64,000 nt of DNA from Cryptomeria japonica (taxonomy: Eukaryota; Streptophyta; Pinopsida; Cupressales; Cupressaceae), in assembly GCF_030272615.1 (NCBI RefSeq), contig NC_081414.1, positions 523,882,137-523,946,136 on the forward strand. The letters run 5' to 3'. The notes under the pieces are model-generated. The model made no database searches. It was not told where the DNA came from and saw only the letters and a program-made list of their open reading frames with translations. The translations under genes were made by a program, and so were the position numbers. Shown here in pieces: positions 1-11,785 of the stretch. The stretch's first letter is position 1; every line of letters begins with the position of its first letter.

Positions 1-3000
1 AATAAGTGCTTTTTCATAGTAGGTCAGTCGTAATATTTATTTCCCTAAGTGCCTTATGCAAAGTTCTAAAGGAGTTTCAAGGATGTTTCTGCATAAGGAG
101 GTTTTTTGTTGTTTTGAGTTGTAGTTAAATAAGGAAGGTTCTCATTATGTGAAATAATGATGTGTTTATCCCTTGTTGCACACAAGAAGCATCTCTCTCA
201 TATAGCTATAATACATAACAACAGTGTTTTAAAAGGTTTTGTTGTTCCCAACCCTAATCTATCAACTACACATGCATGATACATGACAACAAGTTGTTTG
301 AGCTCACTATCACAAACCAAAAACCTATAATCAATAGGTTATGATAGGTTTTGATATAAAAAGAGAGTTTTGTAGTGTTTTGAGTTGTGTTTTCAGTTTT
401 TACAAGTTTCAATGACTTTGTGCCCAATGGAAAGCATAAGGCAGCTAGTCAAGATGTTTAGTAGGCAAACATATAGCAGATGTTGCCAAAAAATATTACC
501 TATTTTTCCTAGCAAGCTCAATCAGGTAGAGATTTAGTGTGTTTAAAATACAAAAAGCTACATATTTATTCTGCTATTATTACATTCATGTGCATGAAAA
601 GAGAAAAGAAGATTACATCTTCTTGATGCAAATTTAGAATAGTATGAGATAGTAAACATTTTTCTGAAAAATAGTACTCTTTTTTTAAAAATGAATGTAC
701 AATGTCTCACACAAGCTGTGAGACTAACTAGTGGTGCAAATGAGTAATAAACTATATATTTACAGATACAAAACATAAAAAGTAAATGCAGAGAAGGAAA
801 GGTGACTCATCATTGCCTGAATGACGTTTCCTCTCTGTGATAATTTTTGTCATTTGTAATATTTCACCCATTCTTCAATCAGTTGTCTTCTTCAATGCCC
901 CTAAGTGCTTGCAATTCAGTAAAATAGTGTGTCAAAGAAATGAAGGGTCATCATTCCATATATGCACATGCATATCGAAACATACAATCCATCCCTCATT
1001 GTACATAACATCATCTAGCTCAAGATTAGAAGACAAATATTAGATCAAACCATCAACCAAAAATTAGATATGCACTATTTTTGTCTAATTTGCTTTCTTC
1101 ATGTGAAGATACAAGAAATTTATGTTTTGATTTATCAAATTGAGCATGTGGGGTAAAATGTGGCTCCCATAAGGGTTGAGCCCAGCATGCTGACGTATGA
1201 AAATCCAAACAGTGCAATGACAAATTCTAGAATATATAATCTTAAAAGTCATAGTGAGAGCATCAAGAGTTGACTACTCTAATGCAAAAGACAAAGAAAT
1301 AACATTATCTTGCATTTCAATGCTTTGTATCAGTCAAAAGTAAGTTCAGAAAAAGGTATGTTGTGAAAGGCTAGTCATAGAGTTGCTTGATACACACAAC
1401 CATTAAAATAGTGACATAAAAGTTACCATTTGATCCATCTTGATGATCAGACCTACAATGATCTTGAAGACAATCCTTATGATGGTCAATGTCACAAAAT
1501 GAAATAATCTTGTTCACTATCAATAACCAGAAAGTGCAACAAAGCCAAGGTTATAGAAATGACAAAATACTTTCCTATAAGGAAAAGTACAATCATCTTT
1601 GAAAGATTGAAAAGTAGCCATGAGCAATTAATCCCAAGAGCATATCACAATAAAGTGTAGTTAGGAGAAATATATTTTCATTAGTGAAGGACTTGTTACA
1701 ATCAAAAAATGTTTGATGTGAGTGGATATTCCTGCAATGACAATGATCTTATTAGAGAAATAGAGAAACAACCATTATCCAGATCAAGGAAGCTTTACAA
1801 ATCATCATCAAATAGTGAGTGGATCATTGTTTTGTTGCACCAGTCATCATGAAGAGAGTGCAACAATCATATCTTTACAAACACAATAAGGTGTCTGCAA
1901 GAGATACCAATCACAGTCACAATCAACATAGACAATAATCATAAAGAGATAACCCATGGTAAATGAAGAGCAATTGTAACAAATATGAGGGTTCCCATGC
2001 TCAAAATATTAACTTGAGGGTTGGACTATTGCATGATAGAGGTAGCAATAAGGTCATGGTAAAACTTGTGTAGAGGAGAGTATTTTTGATAGCATAGTGG
2101 TATCTAGAACATCGTGAATGAAACCATTGCAAGATCAAGAACCTCACCAAAATAATGCATCAAAGCATCATGATATAGTGAGAAACCATATCATTCATAA
2201 GAGTAACCTTTTCTAAGTTAGGGCAAAAGAATAAAGAATGTTTTTTAGACCTCCAAGCATGATAGAGTAAAGATCTTAATCAATGGCTATAGTTATTGTC
2301 ATAACATGTTGAAAACAACCCTCTTACAACAACTATCATAAATTAAAAGTCACAAACCTGCCAGAAGAAGCAAGATCACGCTATGGTTACAACAATACAG
2401 TGAAAGAACAATTATCTTAATGCAGCTACAAGAATCTGAGAACTCAAGTCATGGATATGTAAAGGAGGCCAAAATGAAATTGTGACAGTCACAATGAGAC
2501 ATATAAATGCCAATAACTTCAATTCAAAGAGCAGCATATTGATAAGACAATGCATTTTAGTTCATCTAACCAAAAATAGTGCATACAATAATGAATAAGA
2601 TTGAATCAAAACTAGAATAAGTGATCATGTGTTCTGAACTGTAGTTCAATACCTTTTAACAATACATATACTCATAATCAAATAGAGTGTTATAAAGAAA
2701 TCAAAGAAAGTTTTGACACAATGAGATGGGAAATGCACTCACAGTGCATGCAGCCAATCAACCATAGAGAGAAGTCATTATCACTCATAGACTGAGATAC
2801 CTCATGAGGAGTCAAACTCGGAGGTAAGGAAATCATAACCATGCACAAACATTAGCAGCTTTAGTGAAAGGGCTCATAAAAGAAAATATGAGGTAATAAG
2901 GCTATTTGAAACTATTGTGCATTCATGAGTACTACTGGAGCAGTATTAAGAAGATCAACCCTTGAGACAACAACCCATTATGGATAATGCATGCCATAGA

Positions 3001-3935
3001 AAAGGTGTGTTGTTTGTACCAACATTGATAAAGATAGAATGTTCTAATCACAATGATTCTATTTTTAGATCACTACAAGATAGATTTGTGACTAAAGTAT
3101 GGACCAAAGATCCTTCCAATAACATAGACAGTGAATAAGCCACCATGAAAGAACATAGAAGGAAGCCCTTAGTAAAATAGTGAATAGTTGATTTTGTAAA
3201 AGTTGCAAACAGTATGTCAATCTAAAGCAACAATTACTCTAGTAAACCTTTGTGCCGGACATAATGAAATACAAAGTAGTCTTCAAAAGCTACAGGATGC
3301 ATGGAAAATCTGAAGACATAAAGGTTGTACCTGACTTTATAGAGAAATCACTCACAAATAGTCGTGAATCTCATCCAAAAAGAAGAGTTCATCTTAAAAC
3401 AATTAGGATGGGAATTACAAGATGGTAGATTGAGGTAGCTCTCAAACAAAAGCAGATATAGAGAGCTTGTCACTGAAACAACACCATTCACAAAGAGTAA
3501 TAAATTTACCTCACATTCCCTGCAATAATTTCCTACAAATGGTCAGAAGTAGCAGTAGATGTAGCCCTTTCAATCTCGAAAGCCTAGCAGCATAGCGACG
3601 CCTACAAAATCTCAAAAATGCAAATAAAAAAGAGAATATATTTTCATCATTTTTCTTTTTGTTTTAGGGTTAAAACCCTATGACATCCGATAGGTAAAAG
3701 GCTTTTTTGCCTTTATTTTAAATAGAAACTTTATTTTCATCCTTAAATTGTGGCCTTCCTTTGATTTTTGTAATTCTTTCAATTGTTTTTTAAACACTCA
3801 TATAAGAAATAGTCACTAGGTTTTTAGGGTCTTATAAAACTCCTTTATTTTGCATTAAAGCTTGTAAATATTTATTATAAAGTGATAATCATAAATCTCT
3901 TTAGAAAGAAGATACTTTTGAAATGCAAAGTTGAG
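1..3935 (+). mobile_element. 3' non-coding region of an A-family gypsy element (upstream copy)
   Basis: This stretch aligns along its whole length with 55873-59713, the region between the integrase stop and the right LTR of element A, at roughly 85% identity by eye. It is AT-rich and has no long ORF. The homology already exists at base 1, which corresponds to a site only six bases after the pol stop of element A. The simplest reading is that the window opens inside the 3' part of a second A-family copy that shares the LTR at 3936-5121 with element A (a tandem LTR-internal-LTR-internal-LTR arrangement). The alternative is that it is the left part of an unusually long (about 5 kb) 5' LTR. A short peptide frame conserved in both copies is listed separately. 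Confidence 0.6.
3261..3464 (+). pseudogene. Small conserved reading frame in A 3' region, copy 1
   Basis: A frame starting MKYKVVFKSY can be read with one internal TAG (after GITRW) and is the counterpart of 59039-59233. The two peptides are recognisably the same over about 65 residues, differing at scattered positions, and share the segments KSLTN and SHPKRRV. I do not recognise a family. It may be a remnant of an extra ORF in the element's 3' region, or a frame open by chance in an AG-rich sequence. Low confidence as a gene. Confidence 0.25.
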
Positions 3936-5121
3936 TGTTGTGGGGGATAAGTCAAAGATAAGGATTTGTCATCGATGAATTAATTTGCAAACATGAGGAG
4001 CAAATTTAGGTAATTGGTCATGTAATAGGCAGTTTGCTATCAATTAGAGAGCCCAACTAGCAGAAGTGTCATGACTATGAGTTATCCTTGTCTTGCATTT
4101 GCGGACTAGGCTTTGATGTGGAGTTTGCATGAGTTATATTCTATATTTTGGGGGATTTCTAGTGCAGTTTGAGTTCTCTATGGGTCAGCTATGGGTTGAC
4201 TTAATGTTTCAGCCTATTTTAACTCATTTTCCATGAGTTTGAGTCCTCATTTCATGGGCTTTTTTTCTGCCTGTGAATCACTTTGGAGAGGTGATTTTTG
4301 AAAATTTGAAGCAGTTTACTAGTTGTTAGGTGCCTGATTTGATGGAGATTGTGCCAGCACATGTATTTTGAGAGCCAAAATTTAAATTTTGAATTTTGGA
4401 GGCAAATTGTATAAGTGATCTTTTTTCACTCAAATTTCAACAGTTCTAGAGTTTGTACCTGTGCAATAGCAATTTTTCAGAATTTTGTAACTCATTTCTC
4501 ATGAGTAATATTCAAATTTTGTAAAGAAGTTTAATAGATTTGGAATGCAAATAGCTCATATTTCTCAATAAAGAAGTTTGTTCTCCTTCTTATCATTTCT
4601 TGGTTTTCAAGTGTTGTTTGTGAGTTTTATGGTGAAATATTGTGTTATCCTTTATTTTATTAGATTCCTTCAATATTGAAAGTTGAGAATGTTATGGCAT
4701 AGTGCAGGTCTGTGTTAGTGTTCTCATTCTTTTGGATCAAGACTGTGAGAACCTCATTGTTGTCCTTTTTGTATACATTAGAAAGTCAGAGCCTTCCATA
4801 AGAATCATTTTTGCAGGCATAAGTAACAGAGTTGTGAGAATTCATAGCTTCAATATTTGAGAATTTTGTGAGTTTGAAAGAATTTTGGATCATTTTTATA
4901 ATTGGTGGATCACCTTAGTAGTCTAATTTTTAGTTTCTTGCATATCTTTCTATCCCTTTTCCCAAGTCAATTCTCAGTTAATTTTAGGTGGTGAAATAAG
5001 AAGTTAGCCTATAATATGGAGGTCTACTCTCTCAATATGATACCCAGAGCCTAAGAGTAGTCCCATGTTTCATGGGATTGTAGGTATTCCACACTTGCAT
5101 TGGGTGCAAATCCCCATAACA
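3936..5121 (+). repeat. Left LTR of element A (favoured boundaries)
   Basis: Homologous to 59714-60859. The proposed start TGTTGTGGGGGATAAG is identical in both copies and is preceded by a purine-biased stretch (GAARTG then AARTTGAG), weakly resembling a polypurine tract. An AATAAA-type signal lies near 4566. The end is set at the last shared CA (CCATAACA at 5114-5121 against CTATGACA at 60852-60859). Downstream sequence then diverges from the right copy. The exact ends are uncertain by a few bases, and the left end depends on the interpretation given for 1-3935. Confidence 0.6.
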
Positions 5122-5271
5122 ATAGTTTTTTGCATGCCCAGTGGGACTATTGGACTTTAAGTTCACAGAAGGTCACCGTACGATGTCTTGGTGTGCACAA
5201 GAAGATAATATTTTTCACACCTGGTGAATCAAATGTCTTTGGTTTCTTTATCAGTCCTTCCTACTTAGCAT
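5122..5271 (+). other. Element A leader with decayed primer-binding site
   Basis: Just after the LTR, TTTTTGCATGCCCAGTGGGA (about 5125-5144) resembles the GCGCCCAGTGGGA-type primer sites of plant gypsy elements, with the initial TGG lost. It is best taken as a decayed PBS; I cannot name the tRNA. The rest is untranslated leader before the gag ATG at 5272. Confidence 0.4.
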
Positions 5272-5471
5272 ATGAGAAAATATCTGACTAGGCAAAGCAC
5301 AACCCTAGTCAATCATACCCATCTATCACCCCCAAAAAGGAAGGCTAGGGTAGTCAACAAAGTTTTAAATCCAGCAGTTGGTATTCTACCTATTATTCCT
5401 AATTCATATCATTTTGTTACAGCTTATAGTAACCCATTGTTTGCAAGTTCTTCCAATCAAAACACAACAAA
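5272..5471 (+). pseudogene. gag: Element A gag, N-terminal fragment
   Basis: An open frame from ATG 5272 (MRKYLTRQST...) runs for 66 codons to the point where element B is inserted. It is rich in Ser, Asn and Thr near its end (SSSNQNTTN, whose last codon extends one base into the B LTR). After element B, another Asn/Thr/Ser-rich peptide (NTTSFSSATT) opens the downstream gag segment, which supports both parts belonging to one gene. Frame continuity across the insertion is not exact, so the junction has decayed. The start codon is chosen as the first ATG of the frame after the leader. Confidence 0.5.
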
Positions 5472-5830
5472 TGTTAGAGTAATCAGGTCTTTACTTAATT
5501 AATTAAACATTTGTTTAATTAATTAAGTTCCCTTTATCTCTTTTACACTTAAGCTAACATTAGGTGCATAATAATTGATTGTTTTATTAATTATTATGTG
5601 CAAGCCTAGGTTTTCCCTGTTAGGGTTTCTTGACCTATTAGAGGTTAATTTCTTTTCTTTGTATCATTATCACATTACATTTTTTTGTGAATATTGAGCT
5701 CTCATCATTTTGAGCATTTTCCTATGTATTTGGTTTTTCTCTATTGCTTCCTTGCTTCTCCTTGTAACAGGTTTATTTCAGCTTGCAGAGATCATTTGGG
5801 CTCCTGTGGTGTTGTATTTCTCAACTCTCA
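5472..5830 (+). repeat. 5' LTR of element B
   Basis: It begins TGTTAGAGTAATCAGG and ends CAACTCTCA, and matches 22771-23132 with a few percent difference. It contains a short inverted AT-rich block near its start (TTAATTAATTAAAC ... GTTTAATTAATTAA) that can fold on itself. No TSD partner is evident. Confidence 0.93.
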
Positions 5831-5832
5831 CA

Positions 5833-5844
5833 TGGTATCAGAGC
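5833..5844 (+). promoter_or_regulatory. Primer-binding site of element B (tRNA-iMet type)
   Basis: TGGTATCAGAGC lies two bases after the LTR end. This is the sequence complementary to the 3' end of plant initiator-Met tRNA used by most plant copia elements. Confidence 0.92.
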
Positions 5845-7020
5845 TTCAGATTTACAACCACCTGTTCTTGTTTTGAGTATTTTGCATTGGAAACAGATCT
5901 GGGGTTTCAAAAGTTTTTTTTTTGTGCACCTAGGGATAGGCCTTTTTCTAAGCACTTAGGGCCTAAATGGACCTCACCATCGTGCTTAGAAGGCCCCAAA
6001 ACCCCTATGGTCATACAAAACTTGACCAATTTCGACACCTGAGCCTCTGGGGGTATATTTTTCTCTGTACTAGGCTATACGGCCCTGGCATGCAGTTAAA
6101 GAAAAAAATTTCAAAAAAAAATAGTTTTTGTCTTTTAACGACATGCAAGCCAAATTTTGACTTTTTACAAAAAAAATCAAAAATCACAAAAAATTCAAAA
6201 GGCATCATTCAAAAGTTTTTTTGAAAAAAAAAATAAAAAGAAATTCAGGGTTTGTCAGAGCAGGCCCTGTCAAAGCAGGCCCTGCCTGTCAGCCTCCGGC
6301 CCCTGCTGGTCTTTGGCCCTCGCCCACCTACCCGCCAGTCCTTCTGTGTCGGCCCCCGCTATTGGCCATGGCATTCCTTCCCACCTGCCACTGCACCATA
6401 GCCTCGCTTCGCCTCTCGGCCACTCCACCATCGGAGCGCCACCCACGGGCCACCTCCACCTGGACCTGCCACCAGACGGCCTCCCTCTTGCCTTTTTAGG
6501 GGGGATTGGTTGTTTCTTCATAACTTGAGCATACGGAGTTGTTTTTTTGAAAATGAATAGGCATCAGAAAGCTAGTTCCGAGCCGGACCTCGTGGTATTG
6601 TAATTTTTTTCCAATTTTTCTATTTGACTGTACTTTTTCCAGTCAAGGTGGGGTCTCTTTTCTGCACTTCTAGGGCCATAGAATGGGCACACAGACTCCA
6701 TTTTTTGAAACTGAATAGGCATTGGAAAGCTCTCAGCATGTTCTATTCAGATATGTGATCTTGTCTCTCATATTTTCATCAGGTACCTAAGATTTCAGTT
6801 TGAAGTTTTTTTGCTTATGCACTACTTCCTTCTCATCAGTATGTACTAGGGTTTAGGTTTATCTCTTGTGGGGGGTATTTTTTTCTCACTTTCTATCATT
6901 TATGTCAAAAATATCGAACACTGAAACTCTCAAAACAAAAAAACCCTTCTGCATCTTCTGTCTATTATGAAAGATCACATAATAAAAAAAAACCACAAGC
7001 AGGTACAGGTGCAGAGTTTC
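5845..7020 (+). other. Element B untranslated leader with GC-rich patch
   Basis: About 1.2 kb between PBS and gag ATG. It has no coding region that I can support. It contains A-rich stretches around 6100-6240 and then an abrupt GC-rich block at about 6250-6495, with a duplicated GCAGGCCCTG and many CC/GG runs, very unlike its AT-rich surroundings. Short open frames there are probably by-products of base composition. Confidence 0.6.
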
Positions 7021-7979
7021 ATGGAAGATCCTTCAGTTGAGTTGTTGACATCACACAACTATCACACCTGGAAGCCTCACATCATGAGGCTTCTCTGGGC
7101 ATGAGGGTTGTGGTCTTGTTTAGATGAGGTTTAGCCTCTATTGCAGCATCATTTTGAGATTCTTCACCATAGAAACAAGATGGATGAGGCCATGGGTTTT
7201 CTCTCTTTACATGTTTTCGACAGTCTTCTATTTCACCTTGATGAGTTGCTCACTCCTCACAATATGTGGTTGAAGTTTGAGACTCTCTTTGGGAGAGTTA
7301 ATGAGATCCAGGCACTATAGATTGAGGTAGAGTTGGTTTCCTTGTCACCTGATTCCTTTCCCACCATTCAGGATTTTTTGAACAAATTCAAGACTAGTAG
7401 ATATGTTCTCCAGGGGTGTGGAAAGACCAAGACAGACACATAATGAATTCACTTGATCCTTTCAAAGCTTCAAGGTCATTTTTAGTTTTTTGCCTCTTCT
7501 TTCTACTCCACCATGGATGGTTTGGGTGCTCATTTAAAATGCCTACCTTTGATATGTTTTGTGAGCGTCTGTCTCATGAGCAGTATCACCTTTCTTAATT
7601 GGACATGCTCTCAGGGTCCAAAAACAAAGCATTGGTTGCTCAGTCCTCTAAGGAGAAGCACAAGCAGAAATCGAAGCCAAAGAAGATTTCTGCAAGCAGT
7701 GAGAATTCCTCCAAGCCACCTCCTAAGTCTGATTCTAAACCACCATTTCCTCTGAAAAATGGAAAATCTTCACAGTATGGTGAGTCTTCCTCCAAGACTA
7801 AGAAGAAATCAAGGGATACTTGTAATTTTTGTGGCAAGGAAGGACATCTAGTTTCTAGGTGTTGGAAATGCTTAGAAGCTTTAGAGGAAGCCATGCAGCA
7901 GCATCACATCTCCTCACCTCAAGCGTCTTCTCCTTCCATAGGGAAAGGTCATGCTCTCACTTTTCAAGCTTCGACCTAA
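7021..7979 (+). pseudogene. gag: Element B gag with CCHC zinc knuckle
   Basis: The capsid/nucleocapsid gene of the copia element, acting in particle assembly and RNA packaging. It starts at ATG 7021; NYHTWKPHIM near residue 13 matches the NY.TW motif typical of plant copia gag. Several in-frame stops and at least one frameshift (frame changes before 7599) break it. The C-terminal part (7599-7979) is Lys/Ser-rich and contains a complete CX2CX4HX4C knuckle, CNFCGKEGHLVSRC, at 7821-7862. The last codon before protease is a TAA (7977-7979). Non-functional. Confidence 0.85.
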
Positions 7980-8400
7980 GGGCCCACTTGGATTTTAGAT
8001 TCTAGCGCTTCTCACCATATGACTCACACTCATCAGTTGGTTACTTCTCTTGCCTCTTGCGGTACTTCACAGATTGCAGTGGGTGACTCAATTCAGCTTT
8101 CAGTCTTGGGTTCAAGTTTTGTCTCTTTGGATGGGGGTACTCTATAGGATGTTTTGGTTGTCCCTGACATCTCGATGAACCTCTTGTCCATTTATCAGAT
8201 TTTCCATTCTAGCTCTAGTAAGATTGTTGAGTTCTCACCACATGATGTGGTTATTCGGGACCTCCATGACTCTAATTTGGTTGTGGCTACTGGGAGTGTT
8301 GATACTACATCTTATCTTTACATATTTGATGGATTTAAGCCCTCTGTGGGTGTAGGTTCATCTCTTATAGCACATGCAAATTCAATGAGTAAGCTTTGAC
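7980..8400 (+). pseudogene. Element B aspartic protease
   Basis: WILDSSASHHM at about 7989-8021 is the copia protease active site. The catalytic Asp (codon 7998-8000) is kept, but the usual Gly two positions later is Ser. The flap region and the VVPDISMNLLS segment (about 8152-8190), typical of copia protease C-termini, are readable. An in-frame stop (TAG near 8144) interrupts the domain. It would process the polyprotein; this copy is decayed. Confidence 0.8.
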
Positions 8401-9121
8401 ATGATCTCTTGGGCCATGTCAATTACAAATATCTTCAGCAAATGAATACACGGGCAGTTGTTCTTGGGCTCCCACAGATTTCCTATACTGATGGTGTTTG
8501 TCATTGTTGTATGCTTCCCAAGCATCACAGGGATCCCTTTTCGAAGGGAAGATCCCCTGGTTCTTTGGCACCTTTGGATTTGATTCACAGTAACCTCATG
8601 TCCTTCCCTACTTCTTTTTCTAGGACTAAGTATGTACTCACATTTATTGATGACTTCTCCAGATGCACATGGGTGTACTTTACAAGTTTGATGTCTTTGA
8701 TTCATTTAGAATATTCAAAACATTTGTAGAGAAGTAGTTTGGTTGTTCTATTTGGCGGATACGTACAGATAATGGGGGGGAGTATGTGAATCAAGCTTTC
8801 AGAGATATTTGCACTGAGCATGGTTTGTAACATCAGTTTACTGTTCCCTACACCCCTCAGCAGAATGGTGTCGCTGAGCGAAAGAATAAAACTTTACAGG
8901 AGATGGTGAATTGTACGATTCAGTCTAGGTCCATGGATTTGTCTTTTTGGGCTAATGCAGTCAATTGTACCAACTACATTCAGAATCGGATGCCTCACAA
9001 GGCAATTCGACATATGACTCCTGAGGAGGCTCTTGGTCTCATGACAAGCTTGATGTTTCTTTTTTTTAGTATTTGGTAGTGAGGCATGGGCATTTATTCT
9101 TGATGCTCAAAGGAAAGAAAT
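8401..9121 (+). pseudogene. Element B integrase with HHCC domain
   Basis: The pre-integrase HHCC zinc domain is visible (HDLLGHVNY at about 8401, CHCC at about 8500). The core follows. The first catalytic Asp is replaced by Asn (HSNL, codon 8592-8594). The second is present (RTDNGGEY, 8768-8770), and the Glu is present (NGVAERKN, 8876-8878) with the expected D-35-E spacing. A frameshift lies between the first and second catalytic positions (near 8700-8730), and there are stops at 8828 and after 9060. Integrase upstream of RT confirms Ty1/copia. Dead. Confidence 0.88.
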
Positions 9122-9484
9122 GGAGTGGAAGAGATGACCCCTCATTTTTTTGGCACCTGTGAGGATGTTAAGGTGTGCAGGCTGTTTGATCCTGATTCCA
9201 GAGAGGTCCTATTTCGATGGGATGTTCAGTTTGATGAGCGCCTTCCCACAGTGGATACCATGTCTCTAGTATCTACTCCTCTACCTACTCCTCCCATTGC
9301 ATCTCTTCTAGATTATTTTGAGGATGATTCTGATGATGCTGTTGATGATCCACATCCCCACCTCCACCTGCTCCACCTCAAATGCACAATTGGGCTCGCT
9401 TTACTGTTGAGGCGGTAGGATCTATGGCCGGTGATCCTTTAGATACTCGTCGCACCCATTCTCATACTTTGGGTTCTAGTATTT
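9122..9484 (+). pseudogene. Element B pol, segment between integrase and RT (left part)
   Basis: An open frame with the copia motif CRLFDPDSREVLFRWDVQFDE-type segment (about 9176-9240; the full run is not written out), found just C-terminal to the integrase core, followed by an acidic linker (DYFEDDSDDAVDD). The frame is cut at 9489 by element E and pol resumes at 21008. Frameshifted after about 9415. Confidence 0.75.
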
Positions 9485-9489
9485 TGAGT
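9485..9489 (+). repeat. Target-site duplication of element E, left
   Basis: TGAGT immediately left of the E LTR is repeated exactly at 21003-21007 immediately right of it. Five bases is the usual size for LTR elements. Confidence 0.95.
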
Positions 9490-11743
9490 TGTAGTACCCC
9501 TAACCTAGATAGCTCTATAAAACCAGTTTGACCTTGGTTGAATTTTTATGTGGCAATCTTGAATGGTTGAATTACCATGAGGTAATGTTTAGTCAGATAT
9601 TATGATTATTGTGTGTATCTGTTAATGTGCTTTCGCATTGATTCTTATGTAAGTTTAAATTGTCCTCTTGATTCTTGTTATTAATCTTGAGCTAACATCG
9701 TCATTAAATATATATATATATATGCTTGTCTGACTCTTGGTTGTAGGAGATTGCAAGTACAAAACCGCTTAGGTGTAAAGTTTGTCTTCACCTCGATTCG
9801 TAGGGTTGAGTATTACCTCTTTCGTCCTTAGAATTTGGGTTAGGTGGTCGTAAAACCCTCAGTTTACCCTAGTCATACTCAAGTGAGCGTCACCTGTGAT
9901 CCGTCAGTTTCCTTTTCATTTGGGTTTGTGGGTCGGGTAATTGGTTGGCTTACTTGCTTTGTGTGCTTGGCATGTGGTAAATGGAGTATTTAACCCTAAT
10001 TGTTTATTTTGATTTAATGTGTTCATTTACGCATTAGTAATTGAGGAATTAAAATAAATAGGTTTCTTTTATGTGATTAATCATTAATTAAAAAGATCAC
10101 TCTATTTATGTTTGTAGTGAGTTTACTTTAATGGTTAATTTTAAATAACGAATCTATTCAGTTTATGCATTTTAAAAAGGAAAGATTTAAATTTATTCGA
10201 AATAGAAATAATTTAATCTCTTTTGCTTTTTGGAATAGAAAGATTAATTTTAATTATTTAAGAAAATCATTTTTGATTAGAAAAGTGAGTTTTATTCATA
10301 TTTATTTTATATAGTGTGTAAGATTGGTTTTGAGAAATTAATTTAATTAAAAATATTTTGCCCTCATTAATATTGTGTAATGCAACTATTAGCTTTGTTA
10401 ATTAAAAATTAAATGAGGGAGAAAAGCATTTCTTTTAATTAACTAAATTTATAATCTCAATGCATAAACAATTCAACTATGAGATGATTCCACAAACTTA
10501 ATTAATTAATTAATTAATTAAATTAAGTTGCAAGCTGCATGATATTAGAAATATATTTTTATTTTTATTTTAGTGGCAAAATAAATTAGATTAATTATAT
10601 TTATTGTTCCTAGAATTTTAAATAAATAAATTAAAGAATAAGAGAATAAATAAATAAATGAATAAAAGAACTAATTGGAATTAAAGTTTTGTTTTAATTC
10701 TTTATTTAGAAAATTAATTATTTTGCATGAGAAAAGAGAAGAAAGAATAATGATTTTTAATTATTGCATGTTAGTTTATCTTTTGCATAAAATTAGAAAA
10801 TAAAATAAAATTACTTTTATTCTAAATTTAGGTTTGTGAGAAAAAGCTATTGAACCTAGAATTTTAGTTTAAATAGGGAATAGGTCAAGAATTTAGGTAA
10901 ATAAATTTATTGGAAGCTTATTGAGAAGGTTAGGGCGATTGTACAGATATCTTCCAGGAAAGCTATACCAGGTTGGATGAATTCTTAGTTGTGGGTTTTT
11001 AGTAGATATTTCTATTTTTCTCTGTTTGATGTGTGTGTATAAAATTATTGTTCAATATAAGCCCTCTTCTGGTGAATTCGAGTTTTGTTTTAAAATCCAT
11101 GGCTGGTGTGGTTTTTTTAGTTTATGGGAAGAAGGTAGTTTTGAGAACATTGAGAAAATTATTATGGAAAAATTATTCTCTCTGGTTTGATCTGGTCTGA
11201 TAGTCCTTTAAATAAATCTTTGTGGTTTCTTATAAATAAATTTAGTTGTAAATTAAATTTATTGGATTATCTAAATTAAAAAAAAAAGTGTGTTTGAAAT
11301 AAAATTCTGTGAATGAGTTTTATTGTATAGAAAAAATTTTAATTCTATGGAAATTTTGTTAAATGAGTTTTATGTATTTGAAAATTAATTTTAAAAAATA
11401 TATAAATATATATATATATATAAAAAAAAATATAATATAAAAGAAAAAAGTAGCAACTACCTACGATAGCATCCGCTACTAGTGGTAGTACACAGTACTA
11501 CCGACAGTAGCAATGCTACTGGATGGTAGCAGTGCTACCAAACGATAGTACTAGCTACTGGATAGTAGTACTAGCTACCGGCGGTAACATAGGCTACTGC
11601 GCCTAGGGCAAAGAAAATTTTAATGTTTTTTTTTTTAAATTTTAATTATTTTCTAACCTCTGTGCGTACTGTAGTATGGTTGTTTTGGGTTTCGTACCCA
11701 GGGGTTGGGTAAATAAAATTAAATTATGTGCTATTATATATAT

Positions 11744-11785
<42 letters not shown>

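Noticed and set aside
5710-6042. Open frames starting MSIFLCIWFF in B 5' LTR and again at 23012 in the 3' LTR
   Set aside because: They read across the LTR and out into different sequences on each side; the shared part is just the LTR.
6157-6528. Pro/Ser-rich frames over the GC-rich patch in the B leader
   Set aside because: Open on both strands because of base composition; no start context or known motif.
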